43,152 nucleotides of DNA, taken from the NCBI GenBank assembly GCA_947626635.1, contig CANQSY010000007.1:1-43152 (forward strand), written 5' to 3'. Below, piece after piece: positions 1 through 9,100 of this stretch. Made by a program: the position numbers and the translations under genes. The notes beneath the pieces were generated by a model. That model worked only from the letters and a program-made list of their open reading frames with translations, was not told the DNA's origin and did not search any database. The DNA is from an uncultured Akkermansia sp. GTDB lineage: Bacteria; Verrucomicrobiota; Verrucomicrobiia; Verrucomicrobiales; Akkermansiaceae. Numbering within the stretch: position 1 is the stretch's first letter; the number at the start of each line of letters is the position of its first letter.

Positions 1-73
1 CCATAAGCGGAGCTACGCTGATCTTCCTTAGCGTAAAATAAAAATTCTCCCACCTAATTATTATAGTTGACTT

Positions 74-94
74 CGTAAATCGTAAATCGTAAAT
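74..94. repeat. CGTAAAT heptamer repeat, three copies
   Basis: Three perfect tandem copies of CGTAAAT lie just downstream of the autotransporter. The complement, ATTTACG, is the same heptamer that recurs at about 11.74, 11.87, 19.67, 26.91 and 27.28 kb. It is therefore part of a dispersed intergenic repeat family. Confidence 0.7.
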
Positions 95-95
95 A

Positions 96-134
96 GTTAC
101 GGAATCAGCTTCGATTAGAAGCTGATTCTGTAAC
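96..134. repeat. Long inverted repeat spanning the autotransporter stop codon
   Basis: The arms GTTACGGAATCAGCTTC (96-112) and GAAGCTGATTCTGTAAC (118-134) are reverse complements over 17 bp with one mismatch. The 5-nt loop GATTA contains the complement of the TAA stop codon. The right arm encodes the last residues of the barrel (YRISF), so the left arm is an inverted copy of the gene's own end. The mRNA would form a hairpin here, but no U-run follows, so this is not a classical intrinsic terminator. Confidence 0.7.
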
Positions 135-3100
135 CGGCTGTTGCGTCGAAGGAGGTTTGTCCTGTGCGCCACTCCACCGAGCCGTCCAGGAAGAACGTCC
201 CCAGGTCGGCTCCCAGCGGTATGCTCAGTCCGGCTCCTATTTCGATACCTACGGCACCCACCTCCGCCGACTCCACCTCGGCGAAGTTCTTGCTCCCTAT
301 AATCGCATTGTTCGCCGTCCCGCTCCGGTCTCCCAGATCCGTCTTGAGCAGCACTCGTCCCTCGAAGATCGAGTAGCGGTTCCACGCGTTCGCTCCCAGC
401 GCCGCCTGCATCCTCGCTCCCACTCCCAGCGTCACCGTCGTCTGGTCGATGTCGTCCACCTGCAGTCCCGCGTCGCTTCCCTTCTCCTTATATCCCTTCA
501 CCGCCGCGTGCCTGACCTCCACGTTGATCACCGGCTGCATCGCCAGCGTCCCCGCTTCGTTCATCAGCTTCGTGTAGCCGATCTCATACAGCGCGCCCAC
601 GGCGTAGCCGTCCGTGTCGCCCTTCGTCGTGTAGCTCCCGCTCCCGTAGTTCACCGTCCGGTTCAGCTTGATGTCCGCCAGACCTCCGCTCACGATGAAC
701 GTGTGCGTCCACGGTCCGCTCGACGTCCTCGCAAACGCGCTCACGTACGCCGTATCCATATCTCCCTTGCCCATATCGGCGGAATCCGTCTTCAGGTCGC
801 CGTACATCGCCGTGAGGGCAAGACCGATGGTCGTCCCTGCCGCCACGTCCATATCCATCCCCACCGTGCCGCCCCAGCTGTTGACGGTGTAGCCCGGGGC
901 GAAGCCATCCGCGTCCAGCTTGCGGTACGCGCCCTCGCCGTTGATCCATGCGTGGACCAGCGGGAATTCATCGTAGCCGTCGTAGCGCAGCTCGTTGGCC
1001 ATGGTGGTGGTGCGGTTGCGGATGGTGGTGAGCTGGCGATGCAGGTCCTCCGAGAGCGCCGGACCCAGCGTCGAGATCGACGAGCCGGCTATCGATGCCA
1101 GCGCCTTCTCCAGTCCCTCCTTCTCATTATTGTCCAACATCTCCACCAAACCGAAGATCATTCTCGCGTAGTCCGATTTCGGATTCAGCAACGCGTTGAA
1201 GAACAGGTTAAGCGTATCGCGTTTGTCCTTGATGGAATCCCAGACCATCACCGCGCCGGCGTGAGAATTCTTCTCCATGTTCGGCAGGGTGCGCTCGAAG
1301 GGGTTCTCCTTCGCCGCAGTTGCCCCCACTGTAATCTTACCGTCCTCATCAACCGTTATATTGTGGTCGTTCAGGAAACCATCGAGACCGGAGAACGTCA
1401 CGTGATCTCTGGCAAATTGTTGCTTATCACCTTTAACGTCACCTACCGTGAAATTGGTCGTCAGACTCTGACCCTCCGACATGACCGAATCGCTGTGGAA
1501 ATCGATTGTTCCGTTGCTACCCTGCGCCCCGATAATCGTTCCGGAAACGACATCCGAACTATAACCCTTCTCGCCGTAGTTCACCGTCGTCTTGCCGTTA
1601 CCGAGATCAACGTTGCCCAGCGTCAACTTGCTACCATCCTCCATCTCACTCACGTCGATCGTCAGCTCCGAGTCATCTCCAACCTTCACATCCCATTCAG
1701 CGCCGTCATCGCTCTTGGCGTTGTCCAGCGTGAAACTCGCCCCGTCTGCCACCGCCAAGGTGCCGGCAGAAGACGCCGTGTCACTCATCCCTAGCGTACC
1801 CGAGAACGAGCCGCCGCCCACGGTCAAAGCTCCACCGTCGGCACTCTTCAACGTGCCGCTGCCTGCGAGAGCATCCACGTGGTTAGCCGCGCCGCTGCCG
1901 ACATCCAGCTCTCCATCCACCGTCACCACACCGGCATCCATACCGGCCTCATCACCCACGGTCAGTTTCCCTCCATTCGTGAGATTCACATCCACCCCGG
2001 AGAGTTGTGCTCCCGTGATCTTCCCGTTCTCATCCACCGTCGCCCCCGTTCCGTTAAGTTCGAGCGAAGCCCCTCCTCCATCCAGCGTCACCGAGCCGCT
2101 TCCGTCGCCCGTGATCTCTGTATTCCCCAGACCACTCTTACCCGTCAGGGTCAGATTACCGCCGCTGCTCACCTCAACCTTATTCTCGCCCCCGGTCACA
2201 TCATCATCGTTGATGGAACCTACCGTGGTTTGTCTCCCACCGACCGCAAACTCGCGTTTTTCCTCACCCGTCGCATCATCCGCTTGGTTGAACACAACAT
2301 CTTTCAGCGTGTTCGTGTCGCCGTTGAGCACAAGCGCCCCGTCCGTGATGGTGGTCGTATTGTTCTCCACCTTGTAATCACCCCCTACGGTCAGCGTACC
2401 CGCACCGGTCTTCTCCACATCCACGTTTGTGGAAGTGATACTCCCCTCGAAGAGCGTATCCATCCCTGCGGCTTTTTCTTTTTGTCCCGGCGTGAGTCGC
2501 TCGTCATTTACCGGATCGTACGTATTATTCAATGCCACCTTACCGCTCGCATCGGCATGAAGAGTCAGTCCGGATCCCTCTCCGCCCACAAGGTTGTGCA
2601 GGACACCATCCTCACCCGTCACTGTGACATCAAGGTTCTGTCCCTCGTCCACCAAAACGGCCCTCTTATCCGCTAAATCTGCCACGTTCGCCTCCGTAGC
2701 ATCACCACCTTTCGTCACGAAGTACACATCATCGAGCCTCAATTCCCCTTGAAGCACGATATCTCCACCATCTGCTTTCACTCCATCTTTTGCCAACCCG
2801 AGCATTTGAAGCATCTGTGCAGCACCTTGTCCAGCGTACATCAATTCTGAGGCATCGAAAGTTTCACCGAAATGCAACGTGCCGTTTTCTAATACGTGCA
2901 AACGCGTTTCCTTGCCACCATTAATGGCGTCCTTGAGCGCCCTGAAGAAGGCCGAGTTGGAGAAATTGAGCGTGACACCATCCGCACTGTTGATCGTGAT
3001 TGTCGCGCCCTCACTCTCGATGAGATAGTCCTCTCCACCCGCTGTATTTAAGTTAGACTCCGTGAATGTCAGCGTGAGCTTCTTATCGGACGAGGTCTCA

Positions 3101-6100
3101 TACGTTCCCGTGAGACCGGTGAGCTTGCCGTACTCATTGATCATGATACCATCCAACTTTTCTGCCTCCATTCCGTTCACGTTCACGATGCCGCCCTGCG
3201 GAGTCGCCGCACGTGCAGCGGATCCAGCCGCAGCCGTGTCCACATAGATTTTGCCTGTTCCCTTTGTTGTGAAGCCCTTCTCGCCTGTCAGCGTCACGTT
3301 GCGCAGATAGATGTCACCGGCTCCCTGCGCAGTGGTACCGGCCCATTGAGCTTGCTGTCCCAAGGCTCCGAGCTCAATGCGCGAACCAGCCTCCGTTGCC
3401 CCCAAAGCTCCGGTCGTTCCGTTCTTCCCGGTAAGCACCAGCTTGCCCGTGCCATCCTTCACCACGGACGCCGAATCGGACACCACGCCGCTCATCGTCG
3501 TTTCCTTCTCCGAAGCGAAGTGATAACTCCCCTCGCCTCCCATATTCGTCGCGATCTCAGAATCACCGCCGGACAGCGTCCACTGCGAGTCCGTCTCGGT
3601 GCTCAGCGAACCCTTGTACTCCGTCAAACCGCCGGAGATCGTCAGATCCGCCCCTTCCTTCGCCGTGAGTACGGTATCCGTTCCCTCTGCCTTGAGAACG
3701 CCATCGATGGACATCTTGCCGCCCATGGAGGCGCTGCCTTTCACGTCCACCGTCCCCGTCACCGCCGCACCGTCCGCCCCGGCGAGAGTGCTGCCCTCCT
3801 GCAGCGTGATCGTCGTGTCCGCAGTACCGAGTGCACCGTTTGCCGATCCCTTCAGGGTCGCTCCGCCCGCCACCTCGATGTTCTTCACATCATTTCCCTC
3901 GTTGCTCAGCGTCACCTCGCCGTCAGCCACCTTCAGCGTACCGTCGCCGGTGACCTTGCCGGACAGCGTTGCCGAGCCGCCTACGTTGAGTCCCAAGACT
4001 CCGTCCTTCACGGTGATGCCGCCCCCATGCTCGCCGTCAGTGTCGCTCCAGGCGAGATCAAATTCGCCCGCGCCGTCCTTCTCCATGCCGTTTGTGAGGC
4101 CGAGTTCCACGCCTCCGGTCGCTGAATTGCCGTTCTCTCCCCAGCTCAGGTTATTTGTCCCTACGTCCACTCTCAGCGGGCCGGAGCTATTCTTAGCATC
4201 CACCTTGTCGTTCCAGTCGTTCGCAGAGGTCACGTCGTCGCCAAGGGCGAGCTGTCCGCCGTTGAACTCAATCTTGCCCTCATCACCCACAGTGACATCG
4301 GCATTGAGCTTTAGATCACCTCCCAACACAATACCGCCCGCAAACGAACCCTTCACCTGCATGTCGAGACTCGCGCCTTCGGACACTTCAAGCTTGCCGC
4401 TCGAGGTCAAACTATCATCTCCCACTCCATCTCCTTGGAAGGTGTAAGCCCCGCTCTTCACCTTCACATCGCCGGATTGAATCGGTCCATCAAGCACGAC
4501 ATTCTTTTTCTCTGCCTTATCCGTGAACACAACAGGCGTGTCATCAGCAGGCTCCTCACCTTCCTTCCAGTCGCCTCCCGCTGACCACGTTCCGTTCCCT
4601 TCACCCGTCCATATCGAACCTTCGATCTCTGAGAACGTCAGCATGCCCTGTTCATCCAAGTTCCATTCCAACAAGGAATCACTCGATTCTACCTCGATAT
4701 CGAAGAAATCCTTCCACGTCTTACCGCTAGCACTAGCTCCGAGCTTCTCCCACAGCGTTTCAAAGTCCGTTTGACTGAAGAGTTGGTACGTCGTCTGCCC
4801 GGCGTTATGCCACGTGTCATACCCCTCCAACGTGATGCTGAGCTTGCCGTCGACACCCAAGGTCAACTCCGTAAAGTCGAGATTCTCGCCTTCAGCCGTC
4901 ATGGTGAGCGTCAACGAACCGCCGCCCTCACTCGCGTCAATCGTCGTCCCCTTCAACTTCCCGCTGCCGACCGTCAGATTCGCATCCGCCCCCAATGTGA
5001 GCGTGGTGAGTGATCCGGATCCGGTGATTTGAGAAATCTCCGTGTTCGCGTTAATCGTGAGAGAACCACCCGTAACTACAAGATTGCTGATCGTGGAATT
5101 CTCCCCTGCAACAGTCATGGAACCACCGGAAAGTTCTGTCGTTCCACTCAACGTTGCCTTCCCATTCAACACCAAACTCCCTGCTTTCACATTCACCTTT
5201 GCGTCCGATGCACTCGTCGCCGTACCTCCTACTGTTACATCGTATGTGGAGCCATCCACATCGAGAGAGCTCGTACCGTTGACTTCAAGCTGGGCTGCCA
5301 GTGTCGCGCCGTGTTTGAGAATGAGACCACCCTCGTCCACAACCAAAGCCTGAATCGACCACCAGCCGCTAGTTGGAACATCTTTCTCTGCTCCTATATC
5401 CGAGGAATCCAGTGTTATGATGTTAGTTCCCTTTTTCTTAAGACCGACGCCATCAAAAGTAAAATGCCCTTTACTGAATTCACTATCTGAATCGTGCCAG
5501 TTAAGCACAAGTTTTGTATCATCTCCATATGCTCCATTTGTGAACATCTCTTTATCGTTACTATTCAACACAAGGAAAACATCTCGCGTTGTACCTTGCT
5601 TCTTGCTGAAGGTGATACCCTTACTGTTATTGTTAAATGCCATGGCCTTGACCGTCAAGTCGCCGCCAAGTTCAATCTTTGCACCCCAACTCACATCAAG
5701 CGTCCCGATACTGCTGTCCGAACCGAGACTGACAGTACACGCAAAGCTCGACAAGGTTCCCGCTCCGGACAGAGAGCCGAAGCTGTTGCTCCCGCTTACA
5801 AAAACTTTTGCGCCGCTGGCTATTTCGAGATTTCCATCCACAGTGAGAGTCGCAGCGCTCAACGTTAACGTCGTTCTTTCACCCACGCTCATATTCCCGG
5901 TCACGGTCACCGATTTACCTCCGCTGAATGTGTAGGCAGGCGAATCTTGAGCACTTGCCGCCACGGTCAAATTATTCATTGTCGCATGCTCCCCCACAGT
6001 AACTGCAATCGAACCACTCTCTGCCTCAAGATGCACGTTCTTGTTCGCAGCCCACATAACATCACCGGCCTTCCCGGATTCATTACTCCATGCCCCGCCG

Positions 6101-9100
6101 CCATCTCCCAGGGTCAGTTTTGTGAGATCTCCCTCACCTTTTCCCCAGTAGAGATTCTCTCCCGGTTCCGGTCCCGTCCAGGTCAAGTAGCCATTATCAT
6201 CAATCGTGATTCCTTGATACTTGTCCTCTGTATCATCTGACACCACAAACTTAAAATAGTCATGCCAATCTTTGTTCCAGTGTTCACCGAAAATCTGGAA
6301 GCTTCCTCTTTCCACTCCTTCCAGATAGGACGTCCCAAACTGTATGGCCAGTTGATTATTCTTGCTCGCGCCGGTAAAGCTCAGCCTCTCGCCCAGAAGA
6401 ATCTGCTGTCCCTTTGCCGAGAGCGTGATGGAGCTACCCGACTCCCAGCTCATACCATCGGTAATCGTAATGCTTCCATCCGTGAGCGTAAGTTGTCCGG
6501 CTTGCGCCTGCTCGCCGAGTTTCAGCGTATGCAGCGAGAGAGAGTCTTTGATACTACTCACTGTCACCGCTTTTCCCCCTGCTATCTCCAGTGTGCCGCC
6601 TGTCCCTTTCATCGCCGCAATCTTCGTATTCTCCTTCAGCACGACCGTTCCATCAGTTTTCAAGTCCAACGTTCCCGCAAAATTTGTGGAAGAGAGGTTG
6701 AGAGTGGCTCTCGTCTTCACCGCAAGCGTTCCCTTGAACTGCGACGTGTCGCCACTCAAGTCGAGAGTTACGGTCTTACCAGCGTTCTTTTCAATCGCTG
6801 TGGCGTCCAACTCGAGACTCGCGCCCTCCGCGGAAGACAGCTTCTCCGTCAGGGTATAACTCTGCGTTGCGTCAGCTCCTGAATTTGTCGAGAGGACAAT
6901 GGTCCCCTCCTGAATATCGAACGCTACGTGTTCACCAAAGTTTCCTTGATAATTGCCGCTGGTGTTTTTCCCGGCGAAGATGAGACTGCTTGTCCCTTTC
7001 TTCGTGAAGGTTCTCGTAGTGTTATCAGCAGAGGAAAGCAGGCTGTAGAATTTCAAATTATCACCGGTCACAGAGACGGTCGCGTCGGCATCAAGAAAGA
7101 GATCGACCCACGTGTTGGCGGAATGCGTATTTGTTGCGCTGAAGATGAGAGCTCCCGCCCCCCCTCTCCCGCTGCCTGCAAGATGCACATCCTGTCCATT
7201 TGCAAAAACGGCATATGCAGTGTCGGTGCTACTGCTCCCTGATATCTCTATCGAGGAGCCACTTTCAACATTTATGAGTTGCTCAGACACAAAGGGAGTA
7301 TTCTGACAATGCAAAGTTAACTTTGAATTGTTCTTCAACGTAATAGCAAGAACCTTCTGCAGGTTCCCGTAATTACTTGTGGAAGTCCCATTAAATTGCA
7401 GCGTACTTCCGTCTAATTCCAACTCGCCGAGTCTATAAGTTGCTCCCGGTAGGAAACCGCACGCCAATTCCCCACTTAGTCCTTTATAGACCAGTTTGCC
7501 GCTGTATCCTTGACCATCACCAAGAGAAACGCCATAAACGGGATGTACGGTTCCGGGAAGAACCTCAAGCACGAGGGTTCCGCCATTACCTAACCGCACA
7601 AAGCCCAAGTTCGTTGCAGTCACACCTGAACCAATGGTCACGGTACCAGATACAATATCTATCCCCTGTGTGTTTGTGATATCGCCATCCCCCATATTCA
7701 CCGTTCCGCCGGAGAAGGTAATACTGCCGCCGTTAAGAGTGATACCTGTAGCCTCCGTGCCATTACTGAGAGTGAGACCGTTTTCAAAGGTGATATCCCC
7801 TGCGTTCACGACGAGCTGTTTTGCCGAAACCGTGAGACCGCTTTTAAAGTTCACATCCGTGTTCAGCGTGAGAGACCCCGTAACCTCAAGCGGCTGGCTT
7901 CCGCTAAAGTTGTACGTCGCTCCTTCTCGAATCGTGAGATTGGCCATGGTGGCATTTTCAGCGACTGTCACCTCTACGGCACCCGACTCTGCTTCCAGAT
8001 AAACGTTCTTGCTTTGCTCCCACTCCCCCTCTCCGCTTTTTCCTGCTTCCTCACTCCATTGATTGCCTCCCGTTCCCAGGGTCAACGTTGTGTGTTCTCC
8101 ACCACCTTTTCCCCAGAAAAGCCCTTGTTCGATTTCCGTCCAGGTCAATGTTCCGTCCGCATTAAGAGTAACGTTAGTGATCGTCTTGCCGCTCTGATCA
8201 ACAAATGTAAACATACCTGTCTTGTCGGCAAGCCAGCTCAAATCATCCCCTCCAAAGAGCAGGAAGGAATCATGCGCATCTCCAAATGTATAATCGGTCA
8301 ACTGGATCGTTAATGTTTCAACACTGCCGCCTTCGTCAAACTCCAGCCCGGTGAGAGTCAGCACACCCTCAGCGTGCTCCCCCATGTTGAGCGAAATCGT
8401 CGATCCGGTCGTTCCTCCCACGCTAAGCGTCCCGGCGGTGAGCGTGTGATCCCCCAGCACGAGCGTGGAATCAACCAGCTCCAGCATCTTTAGGGTACCC
8501 TCTACCCCCTCAATTCCTTTCGTGCCGATGGTGAATGACTTTTCAGTGCCGCCATCAAGTGTCACCTTGGCTTCGCGAATCTTGAAGTCGTAGCCCGTCT
8601 CAGCCTTATTTGCCAGGCTCAGCGTTACATTGCTCTCCTCCCCCTTTCCGGCAATGCCGTAGCCTACGCCGTCTCCGACCTGCTCCGATCCCTTGGGGGC
8701 AAAGGCATCGTACATGCTATTCAGGTTACTCACATTGCTCCCCGCTGCCTCGCTGAAGAGAATATACACGTTTTGCTCTCCAGTGCGTGAAATGTGCCGC
8801 ACTTGACCTGCAGGCTTGTTTTGCGCCGTACCGCGGTGTAAATCGCCAACCTCCAGATCACCCCCAAGCGTCAGGGAAGAATTCGCCCATGCAACGTGGA
8901 ATGTACCGGATATCTTGCCACCTTTGGACAAAGTCAACCCATTGTAGAGAGCCCAGTTGCCTTCCACGTCCAACTTCCCTTTGATGGTCGTTGCGGCATT
9001 GATCAACAATCCTTTTGTGACAACAAAGCTCTCATTAAGATTTGCTTGTTCCACTGTAACATCTCCCTCAATCGTGGTCTCTGCACCTGTCAGTTCTAAG

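Noticed and set aside
157-1794. 545-aa plus-strand ORF opposite the autotransporter barrel
   Set aside because: It is antisense to a clear barrel domain, rich in Arg/His and without domain features; such shadow ORFs are expected opposite GC-rich repeats.
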